Assembly (NCBI RefSeq): GCF_022538055.1
Contig: NZ_JAKZAM010000024.1
Coordinates: forward strand, 1 to 64,000
Direction of reading: 5' to 3'
Length of the DNA: 64,000 bases
DNA from: Cognataquiflexum nitidum
Lineage (GTDB): Bacteria; Bacteroidota; Bacteroidia; Cytophagales; Cyclobacteriaceae
The translations under genes were made by a program, and so were the position numbers. Shown one piece after another: positions 26,969 through 35,935 of this stretch; within the stretch, counting starts at the first letter, position 1; each line of letters starts with the position of its first letter. A model generated the notes under the pieces. That model did not search any database. It was not told the origin of the DNA and was given only the letters and a program-made list of their open reading frames with translations.

Positions 26969-28857
26969 ACTACTCCAAACTTATTTCCTTACTTCTGAGT
27001 GTGGGAATGATGAATTCTTGGCCTCAGGCGCCTCTTCTGGCCCAATCCGGACTTGAGCCTAAAGTGGCTTTTTTGGCTGATATTCATCTTCACGATGTAT
27101 ATGGAGACTTCGATGCAGCAAGTTTTCAGGGTGTACTCCATCCCGGTACCAGCAAAATGGCAACCCTCAAAACCATGCTCAGTCAAATGAATTCCACGCG
27201 ACTTTTTAATGAAAATTATTTTGCGTTTTTGGAAGCTTTGGAGGATTTAAGGAAAAGAAATATCAAGTATGTGGTGCTGCCCGGAGACTTTTCAGATGAT
27301 GGGCAGCCTATGAATGTAAAATTGCTCAAAACCATATTGGATCAGTACGCTGAGGATTTTGGGATGCGGTTTTTTATCACAACCGGAAACCACGATCCTG
27401 TGACTCCTTTTGGAGGCGTCGGAAGTAATGTGGACTATATTGGAGCTCAAGGACGTCCTCAAACAATAGCCGGTTTTGATGGCAATAATTATTTGGATAG
27501 TATCCCTAGGATAGAACAAATCAACTATTGGGGGTATTATGAGATTTGTAAAGAATTGGGATCATTTGGCTTCTTTCCTGACAAAAAGGATATTTTTTGG
27601 TCTCATCCTTTTTTGGAACTCGATTACGAAGGATATGAATTTGAAAAAGCATTGGTGCTTTCGGAAGTTAAAAATAGATTGTATGAAGTAGGCGACTCAG
27701 GATATTTTTTGCCGGACGCAAGCTATGTGGTGGAGCCGGTGGAGGGGATTTGGCTTTTGGCTATCGATGGCAATGTGTACGGTCCCCGGTATGGAGAGGA
27801 CAATGAATTAAGGGATTGGAGCGGCTCCGGTATAGGGTTTAACCTCGCAGCACAGCATAAACAACACCAACTCAAGTGGATTAAAAATGTCACCGCCGAA
27901 GCCAAAAAGCGTGGAAAAACACTCCTCTCATTCAGCCATTATCCCTTGGCGGATTTCCATGACGGCACTTCAGAAAAGATGTCTTCAGTTTTTGGCATAA
28001 ACAAATTCCAGTTGGTGAGGGTACCTACCCATCAAGTTTCTGACCAATACGCGGAAGCAGGAATCAGAGTGCACCTTGCAGGCCACATGCACCTCAATGA
28101 CACAGGAATCCATTGGACGCAATCAGGGAAATCCCTGATCAACATACAGGTTCCTTCACTTGCGGCATTTCCTCCGGCATATAAAATCGTCTCCCAAAGA
28201 CCTGACCAAGCATTGGAAATCACTACTGTGCCCTTGTACGAAGTACCTAGGTTTGATGAATTTTTTGACGTTTACAGGATGGAGCATGACCACCTTTCTG
28301 GATTGAATACCGGTAAAATCTGGGACAAATCCATACTTTCTTCCAAATCATACCTGGGATATACCTTGGGCCATTTGAAGCAATTGATCCACCTAAGGTT
28401 TTTGTCCTCGGATTGGCCAGCGGATTTGGCTTCTTTGTTGGAGGGATTGACGGAAGAAGAAATCCTTTTTTGGGCGCAGTTGGATGATGTGGAGGGAAAC
28501 ACTTTTTTGGCTGCTGATGCTCTTGGCAGAAGTGAAATGATGGCGAAAAGGGGAGGTAATATCGGTTTTGGGAATGACAGTTTGCAGGTTGACAAAGAGG
28601 GCACCAATTTGATGATGGATTTTTACCTGATCAAAAACGGCGGGCAATTGGGTAATGACCTCATTCCCTCACACCGACTGAGATTCTATTCCATTCTAAC
28701 AGAACTTAGCTTCACGACCAAAGCAAAAAGTAATTTCAAAGTCCAAAATCAGCTGATCGATTTCTTATGGATTTTGGGCAAAATGATGAATTCATATCCT
28801 TCTGATCACTTTTTGATCTATCCTGAAGAAGGGAAGATCTTAGATTTAGGGAAGTAA
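26965..28857 (+). CDS. Exported metallophosphoesterase
   Basis: A 630-residue calcineurin-like phosphoesterase. The full metal-binding set is present: 'FLADIHLHD', 'LPGDFSDD', 'TTGNHDP', 'SFSHYPL' and 'AGHMHLN'. A signal peptide occupies residues 1-26 (ending 'LLAQS'). The start is GTG at 26965, overlapping the PI-PLC stop as GTGA, which indicates translational coupling. The ~240-residue C-terminal extension is unassigned. In context it probably removes phosphate from the product of the PI-PLC. Confidence 0.88.
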   Translation: MNYSKLISLLLSVGMMNSWPQAPLLAQSGLEPKVAFLADIHLHDVYGDFDAASFQGVLHPGTSKMATLKTMLSQMNSTRLFNENYFAFLEALEDLRKRNIKYVVLPGDFSDDGQPMNVKLLKTILDQYAEDFGMRFFITTGNHDPVTPFGGVGSNVDYIGAQGRPQTIAGFDGNNYLDSIPRIEQINYWGYYEICKELGSFGFFPDKKDIFWSHPFLELDYEGYEFEKALVLSEVKNRLYEVGDSGYFLPDASYVVEPVEGIWLLAIDGNVYGPRYGEDNELRDWSGSGIGFNLAAQHKQHQLKWIKNVTAEAKKRGKTLLSFSHYPLADFHDGTSEKMSSVFGINKFQLVRVPTHQVSDQYAEAGIRVHLAGHMHLNDTGIHWTQSGKSLINIQVPSLAAFPPAYKIVSQRPDQALEITTVPLYEVPRFDEFFDVYRMEHDHLSGLNTGKIWDKSILSSKSYLGYTLGHLKQLIHLRFLSSDWPADLASLLEGLTEEEILFWAQLDDVEGNTFLAADALGRSEMMAKRGGNIGFGNDSLQVDKEGTNLMMDFYLIKNGGQLGNDLIPSHRLRFYSILTELSFTTKAKSNFKVQNQLIDFLWILGKMMNSYPSDHFLIYPEEGKILDLGK

Positions 28858-28905
28858 AGAATATGTATATCCGCTTTCTTACCACTATCTCAATTTTACA
28901 AAATG

Positions 28906-29029
28906 ACCTCGACTTCGCTCGGTCACCGGAAATTGAATGATGACTAGGAAGGGAGGGAAATGCGGCGCAGCCGCATTTCCCTCCCTTCCTCTGAAAACAA
29001 AACCATCGGGCACCGAGCGAAGTCGAGGT
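28906..29029. repeat. Two-tier palindrome (REP-like hairpin element)
   Basis: The outer arms are 18 bp and perfect, ACCTCGACTTCGCTCGGT at 28906-28923 and its complement at 29012-29029. Nested inside is a perfect 21-bp stem, 28946-28966 with 28970-28990, around a 3-nt loop. The element lies in the 326-bp gap 28858-29183, which holds no gene. There is no T-run, so it is not a simple terminator; the layout is that of REP/BIME-type elements mobilised in trans. Confidence 0.85.
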
Positions 29030-29126
29030 GTAAATCAAAATAATATTCGGCTACTGGTATCATTGCGGACAATCATAATAAAGAATGTTTAAAAATCTCA
29101 TTTATATAGATTTCCTGTCCCCAAAC

Positions 29127-29159
29127 GCAAAAAAAAGCCGATTGAATATCAACCGGCTT
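29127..29159 (-). terminator. Rho-independent terminator after susD
   Basis: On the minus strand, a stem AAGCCG-TTGA / TCAA-CGGCTT (29135-29159, one mismatch, 3-nt loop) is followed by eight T residues. It lies 25 bp after the SusD stop and ends the susC-susD transcript. Confidence 0.88.
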
Positions 29160-29183
29160 CTTCATCTTATTTGATTTCATCAA

Positions 29184-30863
29184 TTAATATCCAGGGTTTT
29201 GTTCAAGATATCCGGGAATGTTGGAAGCTCCGTCCAAGGCAGTTTGAGGGATTGGGAATATCCTTTTTAATGGATCGCTGTCAGTTTTTTCAGTCCATGG
29301 ATCTTCAAATTTCCCAAACCTGATCATGTCAGTTCTTCGGAGCATTTCCCAATAGAATTCAAATCCACGTTCTCGGAATAAGATATCAAGGTTTATTTCT
29401 GAAAGAAGCGGAGCTGTGATTCTGGCTGTCCTGGCTGCTCTTACCGCATTCAAATCTGCCAGTGCACCTGCCCTATCTCCGGTTCCTCTCAATTTTGCTT
29501 CTGCTCTCATTAGGTACATGTCTGCAAGTCTGATCAACACAATGTCTGCATCACCAAGATTTCTTCCCGAGGATGATTTTTTCCCAAATTCATACTTCAA
29601 AACCCTATAACCTGTACTGTACAAGCTTCCCTGAGTAGTATAATCAATTTCACGGGTAAAATTCACAAGTAGATCCGGTCTAGCCCTTGTACGGCTGGAA
29701 AGTTTACCGATTCTAAAGTTTACACCATCATCACATCTTTGGAATCCATTTGGATTTCTAATAAATCCGTACTGTTGACCTCTTAGGATACCCCTATTCA
29801 TCTTGAAGCTTGGGCCACTCATACAAGAGTCTGCAGGGATGATTAGGTTTTCTTCAAAGAAACGAGGGTCGGCTTTGGCTGGATCTACATCTCCATAAGC
29901 AGAAGTCCAAGTATCATAAAAATCCGAGGTCATACCAGGGCCATCTGTCCCATTTGCATTAGGGAAATTTGCTAAAGGAAACTGGTCACCTGAAAGTGAA
30001 AAATATGCAAGCCTGTTGTGGCCATTTAATTCTGCTCTTTGGTCATAGACAAAGATCAATTCAGGATTGGTATGGTTTTCATCATCAAACATATCAAAAT
30101 AATCCGCAGAGAGACGAAATTTTCCAGAGTTAATTACCTTGTCACAGTATTCTATCACTTTGGTCATGTCGGTCTGCTGGAAGTTAAACTGAGCAGCATA
30201 TCTGTCTTTGTATACAGCAGCGTTGAGATACAATCTTGCCAAAAGGCCCTGTATGGCTTCTTTTGACACCCGGCCTGGTCCAATGCTGGAAGGAACCAGG
30301 TTTTCGGCATAAAGAAGTTCTGACTCAATGTAGTTAAAAGCATCAGCACCCCTTACTACCACCGACCTTTCGTTTGGATCTTCTTTGACAAAGACCAAAC
30401 CATACAGGTCAAGACTTAGCAGAGAGTAATAAGCTTTCAATGCTCTCATTTCGGCTACAAAGGCCTCGACATTGGGCTCGTTGGTTCTTGGAATGGCATC
30501 AATAGCAGATACACATCTGGATATTCCTCGCATGATCTGGTTCCAAGTATCGCGGATTCTTGGATCGGTAGTTATAAAATTATGGGTATGCATTCCCACA
30601 AATATCCCATTGTCACCCCAATCGGTTCCACCCCTGAATGGAAGTATAGCCTCATCAGTGGAGATTTCCTGAAGGTTGAAATAATTGACATGGTTGAAAA
30701 GATTGGGGAAAACAGCATAAGCTGCGGCAATGTTTCCTTCAACGATTTCGTTTTGGGAAAGCCCTGTAACTGATGTTTCGTCTAATATGTCTTCCTGAAG
30801 GTCGGTACAGCTTCCCAAAAAGACCATGATGAGCGTAAAAAGGAAAATGATTGACTTTTTCAT
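29184..30863 (-). CDS. SusD/RagB family nutrient-binding lipoprotein
   Basis: A 559-residue outer-membrane lipoprotein (lipobox 'FLGSC', Cys near residue 19). It is the surface glycan-binding partner that sits as a lid on the SusC channel. Typical SusD segments are visible: 'MRALKAYYSLLSLDLYG', the helical TPR-like 'SKEAIQGLLARLYLNAAVY', and the C-terminal 'LIRLADMYLMRAEAKLR' and 'RERGFEFYWEMLRRTDMIRFG'. The start ATG at 30863 places the signal correctly. It follows susC by 21 bp in the same operon. The substrate is not deducible. Confidence 0.95.
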   Translation of the reverse strand: MKKSIIFLFTLIMVFLGSCTDLQEDILDETSVTGLSQNEIVEGNIAAAYAVFPNLFNHVNYFNLQEISTDEAILPFRGGTDWGDNGIFVGMHTHNFITTDPRIRDTWNQIMRGISRCVSAIDAIPRTNEPNVEAFVAEMRALKAYYSLLSLDLYGLVFVKEDPNERSVVVRGADAFNYIESELLYAENLVPSSIGPGRVSKEAIQGLLARLYLNAAVYKDRYAAQFNFQQTDMTKVIEYCDKVINSGKFRLSADYFDMFDDENHTNPELIFVYDQRAELNGHNRLAYFSLSGDQFPLANFPNANGTDGPGMTSDFYDTWTSAYGDVDPAKADPRFFEENLIIPADSCMSGPSFKMNRGILRGQQYGFIRNPNGFQRCDDGVNFRIGKLSSRTRARPDLLVNFTREIDYTTQGSLYSTGYRVLKYEFGKKSSSGRNLGDADIVLIRLADMYLMRAEAKLRGTGDRAGALADLNAVRAARTARITAPLLSEINLDILFRERGFEFYWEMLRRTDMIRFGKFEDPWTEKTDSDPLKRIFPIPQTALDGASNIPGYLEQNPGY

Positions 30864-30884
30864 ATTCAAATAGAATTGTATGTT

Positions 30885-33800
30885 TTACAAAATAATGTTA
30901 AGGCCTAAAATGATTGTTCTTGCCCTTGGATAACTCATATAGTCGATGCCAAAAGAGGACACGCCGTTGATAGTTCTGTCAGTGTTGACCTCAGGGTCAT
31001 ATCCATCGTAAGGGGTTATAACAAATAGGTTTTGACCGGTCAAAGAGAACCTCAAATCCCTAACCCATTTGGCCACACCAAGTGAGGTGGTGTTGACACT
31101 ATACCCTATGCTTAGGTTGTTGAGCCTGAAAAAAGAAGCTTCTTTGAGGTATCTGGTCGAAACCGGCGCAGGGTTGTTAACTGATTCCTCAGGAAATTCG
31201 ATTGCTTCAGGAGTGGTATTCAAACCTCTGGCGAGTCTGAGTTTAAAGAAAGAAACGTTTGCAGTATTGTCATATACTTTATTCCCCGAAACTCCATTGA
31301 AGTTGAAGGCAATGTCAAACCTCTTGTAGGTAAAATCCCCAAAGATATTGTATTGGAAATTTGGCAAAGCTGTCCCTGCTACTATTCTATCTTTGTCATT
31401 GACTATGCCGTCACCATTGCTGTCTCTGAAAACGTTAAGTCCGTTTTCATTAAATCCGATATGTTCCAAAAGGTAAAATGAACCTATAGGGTGGCCATTG
31501 AGGTAGCCGTTGATGGTGGCAGAAGATAACCCCGCACCTGTAGCGCTTCCGGAAGGAATCACTGTAAATGGAGAATCTTTTACAACATTATCAATGAAAG
31601 TTGTGTTGCCACCGATGCTGAAGGACATGTTATTGGAGATTGTTTTTCTATAATTCAAATTGATCTCTACACCTGAGTTGATGATATTCATGTCTTCGAC
31701 ATTGACCCAAGTAGTACTTGCAGGCTGCACTGGGTCAGCTGGAATTACCTCTAGGAGGATATTATTAGAAACCTTTCTGAAGTAATCCACAGAACCGACA
31801 AGGGAATTTTCAAATAAACCAAAATCAAGTCCTAGGTTCAGTTGGGTCGATACTTCCCACTGTATGTCAGGATTGGCCAATCTGGTGAAGGTGATTCCTG
31901 CTGGGAAAGAATTGGAACCATCCAAAGGATAACTGTTGTTGGCACTGACTTGGGCCGTAAACAAAGGCTGCGTGATTTTGGATGGGATTTCCTGATTACC
32001 TGTCTGTCCCCAACCTGCCCTAAGTTTCAGTTCTGATACTGCTTTGAGGTTATCCATAAAGCTTTCCTCTGACAATCTCCAGCCTAGCGAGAAGGATGGG
32101 AATACACCATATTTGTTGTTTTCTCCAAACTTGGAGGAACCATCTGCCCTGATGGTGGCAGTAGCAAGGTATTTTTCACTCAGTTGGTAGTTGACCCTTC
32201 CGAAAAACGACTGAAGTTCATTTCTAACTGCAAAACCTCCCGGGCGGTTATTGGCAAGGTTTAATTCCTGTCCAAGACCTGGATTGAATCTGGGTTCAAT
32301 CTCAGAAATAGGGAATTGGTTGATACTGCTGAATCTTTGCTGCACAAAAATGTCCTGATAAGAAAATCCTCCCATGGCGGTAAGAAAGTGCCTATCGTTT
32401 TTGTAAGTGTAAGTCAGGAAGTTTTCGATTAGGAAGTTTTTGTTGTTGCCATTGATCATCTGAAGACCTCCGATTTGCTGAGGCTCAAGACTTGGAAGGC
32501 TCTGAATATCTCTCGTCGAATTGGCATTGTCGATACCTATGTTGGTTTGAAAAACCAAGGATTCACTCAGTTTCAAAGAAGCAGTGATATTTCCTATTAC
32601 CCTGTTGATGGTAGTGATGTCATCATAAATCTCAAGAAGCCTTAAGGGATTGTTTCCTGTAGGATCTCTAAAAGGTCTTCCATCAGTTCCAAAGGCAGGA
32701 AAGGTTGGGTTTGCAGAAATGGCATTAGCGATAACACTCGTAATTGGTGGCCTGTTGCTGACAGTTTGGGCAGCATTCAAATTGATTCCTACTTGAAGAA
32801 TATCTCCCGGAAGGAGTTTTTGAGAAATATTCAACCTCCCTGTCATTCTTTGGAGGTCACTTTCTTTTATTATCCCTTCCTGATCCTGATAACTTAGAGA
32901 GGCTAAATAGACCATTTTTTCGGTGCCCCCATTTAAAGACAAATTATGGTTGTGGGTGATGGCTGTTCTCGTTATTTCTTTCTGCCAATTGGTATTGGCC
33001 AATGAATCCTGTAGAATTCCACCGACTGCCGGAACCTGTTTTCTATATTCATCCGCAGAGAAAACATCCAGTGCACGGGCCAGATTAGAAACGCCCAAGC
33101 CATAAGTATAATTGAGCGTAGATACACCCTCTTTGCCTTTTTTGGTAGTGACAATAATCACGCCATTTGCACCCCTAGAACCATATATCGCGGTTGCTGA
33201 AGCATCCTTCAAAACATCAATGGATTCAATATCCTGTGGGTTTAGGAAGTTCAATGGATTGCCTGCCCCACCCGTACTGGAATTGTCCAAAACCACTCCA
33301 TCTATGACAAAGAGTGGCGTATTTCCTGTACGGATACCTCCAGGACCACGCACTGTGATGCTTTGGTTGGCTCCGGGTTCTCCACTTGCTCCTACGATAT
33401 TGACCCCAGCCACTTTACCTTGGATCAGGTCTTGTGGGGAGTTGACAATACCCCTGTTAAAATCTTTTTCTTTGATGGTGGCCATGGCTCCGGTTACATC
33501 CCTTTTTTCTTGGGTTCCGTAGCCGATGACAATTACCTCGGAGAGGTTTTGGGTATCCTCGGTCAAGGTTACTTCGATGTTGCTTTGGGAGCCTACGGTA
33601 ATTTCCTGAGATGAATAGCCTATAAAACTTAGCACTAGGACAGATTCAGATGACTGTACATTAATGGTAAATTTTCCATCGATGTCGGTCACGGTACCAT
33701 TATTGGTTCCCTTTTCGAGGATACTGACTCCGGGTATTGATACTCCGGCGGCATCTTTGACTCTACCGCTTACAATTACAAAATCTTCAGCATTTACTTT

Positions 33801-33914
33801 TGCCGGAAAACTGTAAAGGGGAGTTCCAATAAAAAAACTTAAGAGCAAAATAAAGGACAGGATTTTTAAAGAATTGCTCACTTTAAAAATCATCAAACTG
33901 GTAAAATTTCCCAT
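30885..33914 (-). CDS. SusC/RagA family TonB-dependent outer-membrane transporter
   Basis: A 1009-residue TonB-linked outer-membrane receptor. After an export signal (about residues 1-40) comes a carboxypeptidase-regulatory-like domain (about 45-125: 'VSGRVKDAAGVSIPGVSI'), the SusC hallmark 'VIGYGTQEKRDVTGA', a plug domain (about 130-250: 'IDVLKDASATAIYGSRGANG') and a beta-barrel to the C-terminus. It imports an oligosaccharide with energy from TonB. It is the first gene of the susCD operon. No ECF sigma / anti-sigma pair or hybrid two-component regulator adjoins it, so regulation is not evident from the window. Confidence 0.95.
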   Translation of the reverse strand: MGNFTSLMIFKVSNSLKILSFILLLSFFIGTPLYSFPAKVNAEDFVIVSGRVKDAAGVSIPGVSILEKGTNNGTVTDIDGKFTINVQSSESVLVLSFIGYSSQEITVGSQSNIEVTLTEDTQNLSEVIVIGYGTQEKRDVTGAMATIKEKDFNRGIVNSPQDLIQGKVAGVNIVGASGEPGANQSITVRGPGGIRTGNTPLFVIDGVVLDNSSTGGAGNPLNFLNPQDIESIDVLKDASATAIYGSRGANGVIIVTTKKGKEGVSTLNYTYGLGVSNLARALDVFSADEYRKQVPAVGGILQDSLANTNWQKEITRTAITHNHNLSLNGGTEKMVYLASLSYQDQEGIIKESDLQRMTGRLNISQKLLPGDILQVGINLNAAQTVSNRPPITSVIANAISANPTFPAFGTDGRPFRDPTGNNPLRLLEIYDDITTINRVIGNITASLKLSESLVFQTNIGIDNANSTRDIQSLPSLEPQQIGGLQMINGNNKNFLIENFLTYTYKNDRHFLTAMGGFSYQDIFVQQRFSSINQFPISEIEPRFNPGLGQELNLANNRPGGFAVRNELQSFFGRVNYQLSEKYLATATIRADGSSKFGENNKYGVFPSFSLGWRLSEESFMDNLKAVSELKLRAGWGQTGNQEIPSKITQPLFTAQVSANNSYPLDGSNSFPAGITFTRLANPDIQWEVSTQLNLGLDFGLFENSLVGSVDYFRKVSNNILLEVIPADPVQPASTTWVNVEDMNIINSGVEINLNYRKTISNNMSFSIGGNTTFIDNVVKDSPFTVIPSGSATGAGLSSATINGYLNGHPIGSFYLLEHIGFNENGLNVFRDSNGDGIVNDKDRIVAGTALPNFQYNIFGDFTYKRFDIAFNFNGVSGNKVYDNTANVSFFKLRLARGLNTTPEAIEFPEESVNNPAPVSTRYLKEASFFRLNNLSIGYSVNTTSLGVAKWVRDLRFSLTGQNLFVITPYDGYDPEVNTDRTINGVSSFGIDYMSYPRARTIILGLNIIL

Positions 33915-33947
33915 AATCAATAGGTTTAAATTGGTTTAAATAGAACA

Positions 33948-33955
33948 CAAAATTA
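33948..33955 (-). promoter_or_regulatory. Candidate -7 box of the susCD promoter
   Basis: On the minus strand TAATTTTG matches the Bacteroidota -7 consensus TAnnTTTG, about 34 bp before the SusC start. The -33 TTTG element is not clear at the expected distance. Upstream, the 500-bp divergent gap 33915-34414 contains no gene. Confidence 0.4.
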
Positions 33956-34349
33956 CCATGGGAGGGACGGACTGCTGTCTAGTTTCAATTTATATCCTTG
34001 TTATGTTTTAATAACCAAAAAATAAAACTGAATGCTATTTATTAAGGGAATGTTACAAAAAAGTATAAAAATTATATTAAATAAGATTTTTTCATATTTG
34101 AAAATTAATTTATGTTAACGTCAGAAAAATTATTGAAACAACTAGCTTCCTCGTATTGGCCAAATGCCCAATCTTAGGATTGAATTTAGTTTTTGTCCCT
34201 AAAAATGGTCTATTTCAAAGGGTTTGGAAGAAATGATTTTTGCTCAACAGGAAAGATGGTCAGTCAGATGGGTAGACCAGGATTATTTTCCGACATCCAA
34301 CAGGGCAAAAAAACCACCTGACACAATTTTGATTGGAGGCTTCATGATT

Positions 34350-34382
34350 TTTGAGATTCACAAAATTTATTCTTTACTTTAG
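34350..34382 (+). promoter_or_regulatory. Candidate promoter of the Gfo/Idh/MocA - GntP unit
   Basis: TTTG at 34350-34353 is followed after 21 bp by TACTTTAG (34375-34382), seven of eight positions of the Bacteroidota TTTG / TAnnTTTG promoter pattern, 32 bp before the start codon at 34415. Confidence 0.4.
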
Positions 34383-34414
34383 AAATACCTATCCATTACT
34401 AATTCCCTTAAAAC

Positions 34415-35881
34415 ATGAAAAAACCCAAAAAAGAATCTTCTGACCAATCACGGCGGAATTTCATAAAAAATGCAGCCATAGCTTCTTCCATCTTTATTGT
34501 TCCGCGTCACGTGTTGGGAGGGGTTGGATTTACAGCTCCAAGTGACCAATTGAATCTCGCTGCTATCGGTGCAGGTGGAAAGGGCTCAAGTGACATTTTC
34601 AATGCCTCTGTGAATGGACGCGAAAGGGTCGTGGCATTGTGTGATGTTGATTTTTCAGGTTCTGCAAAAAAATCCATCGAGAATTTCCCCAAAGCAAAAC
34701 TCTATGCAGACTATAGGGAAATGCTCGACAAAGAAAAGGACATTGATGCGGTAACCATTTCCACACCTGACCATGTGCATGGCCCTGCGGCTTCTTTTGC
34801 CATGCAAAGAGGGAAACATGTCTATGTTCAGAAACCCATGACACATAACATCAAGGAAGCAAGGATGCTGACCGAGATGGCAAGATCCCAAAAAGTTGTC
34901 ACCCAAATGGGCAATCAAGGCGGGTCAAATGACCTGCTGAATATGGTCCAAAAATGGATTGACTCTGATAAGTTGGGCAAAATATCAAAAGTACAAGTCT
35001 GGACCAACAGGCCTGTTTGGCCTCAGGGAGGGCCTTTTCCCGCCTCAGACCCAAGTTCAAAACCTAATGCCCTCAATTGGGACCTGTGGTTGGGACCTGC
35101 GCCTGAGATTCCATTCACTCCTAACTTACATCCATTCAATTGGAGAGGCTGGTGGGATTATGGAACAGGTGCCTTGGGTGATGTAGGTTGCCATTTGATC
35201 GATATTCCATTCAGGACACTAGGTCTTCATTATCCTACGGATGCCGAATGCAGTGTTGGATCAGTTTTTAGCAAAATGTGGACACCTGATTACAATCCAC
35301 AGGGTTGCCCTGCTTCTTCCTTTATCACCCTGCATTTTGCAGCTACACAGAAAAGTAAATCACCTATTGAAATGACTTGGAGTGATGGTGGCATTCGTCC
35401 ATCGCATCCTGATATTATCCCTGCGGACCATGATATTGGTGGAGCAAACAGCGCCAACGGAGTTTTGATTATCGGAGAAAAAGGAATCATCTCCACCAAT
35501 ATCAACGACAGTTCACCACTCATGCCAAAACTCTATCTCAATGACGGAACCACTGAATTTGGACCAGAAACTGAGCCCAACATTGAGCCGGAATATGGCC
35601 ACCAAAGAAAGTGGGTTGATGCATGTAAAGCTGGATTTGGCAGTGCCGAACATAAGGGTTTGACTTCCTCTTTTGACTATGCAGGACCAATGACCGAAAC
35701 GGTTTTGATGGGAAATCTTGCCATACGTAGTTATATGCTGAGAAGAGAAAACAGCAAAGGTCAGATGGAATTTTACGGTAGGAAAAAGTTGCTTTGGGAT
35801 GGTGAAAACCTCAGGATTACCAATTTTGAAGAAGCCAATCAGTTTGTAGGTAGAGAGCATAGGAGTGGTTTTGGGATGTAA
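34415..35881 (+). CDS. Tat-exported Gfo/Idh/MocA family oxidoreductase
   Basis: A 488-residue NAD(P)-dependent sugar oxidoreductase. A twin-arginine signal ('SRRNFIKNAAIASS') fills the N-terminus. The Rossmann domain begins at 'LAAIGAGGKGSSD', with 'TISTPDHVHGP' and the KP catalytic motif in 'VYVQKPMTH' near residues 140-150 (Glu of the usual EKP replaced by Gln). 'DYGTGALGDVGCHLIDIPFR' is the family's substrate-domain motif. Export means it works with a tightly bound cofactor in the periplasm. A GntP-type permease gene follows 54 bp downstream. Confidence 0.92.
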   Translation: MKKPKKESSDQSRRNFIKNAAIASSIFIVPRHVLGGVGFTAPSDQLNLAAIGAGGKGSSDIFNASVNGRERVVALCDVDFSGSAKKSIENFPKAKLYADYREMLDKEKDIDAVTISTPDHVHGPAASFAMQRGKHVYVQKPMTHNIKEARMLTEMARSQKVVTQMGNQGGSNDLLNMVQKWIDSDKLGKISKVQVWTNRPVWPQGGPFPASDPSSKPNALNWDLWLGPAPEIPFTPNLHPFNWRGWWDYGTGALGDVGCHLIDIPFRTLGLHYPTDAECSVGSVFSKMWTPDYNPQGCPASSFITLHFAATQKSKSPIEMTWSDGGIRPSHPDIIPADHDIGGANSANGVLIIGEKGIISTNINDSSPLMPKLYLNDGTTEFGPETEPNIEPEYGHQRKWVDACKAGFGSAEHKGLTSSFDYAGPMTETVLMGNLAIRSYMLRRENSKGQMEFYGRKKLLWDGENLRITNFEEANQFVGREHRSGFGM

Positions 35882-35935
35882 TTCCCAAAACCAACCCACC
35901 TTCCGCATTAAATCAACACAACCCAAAATACCACT

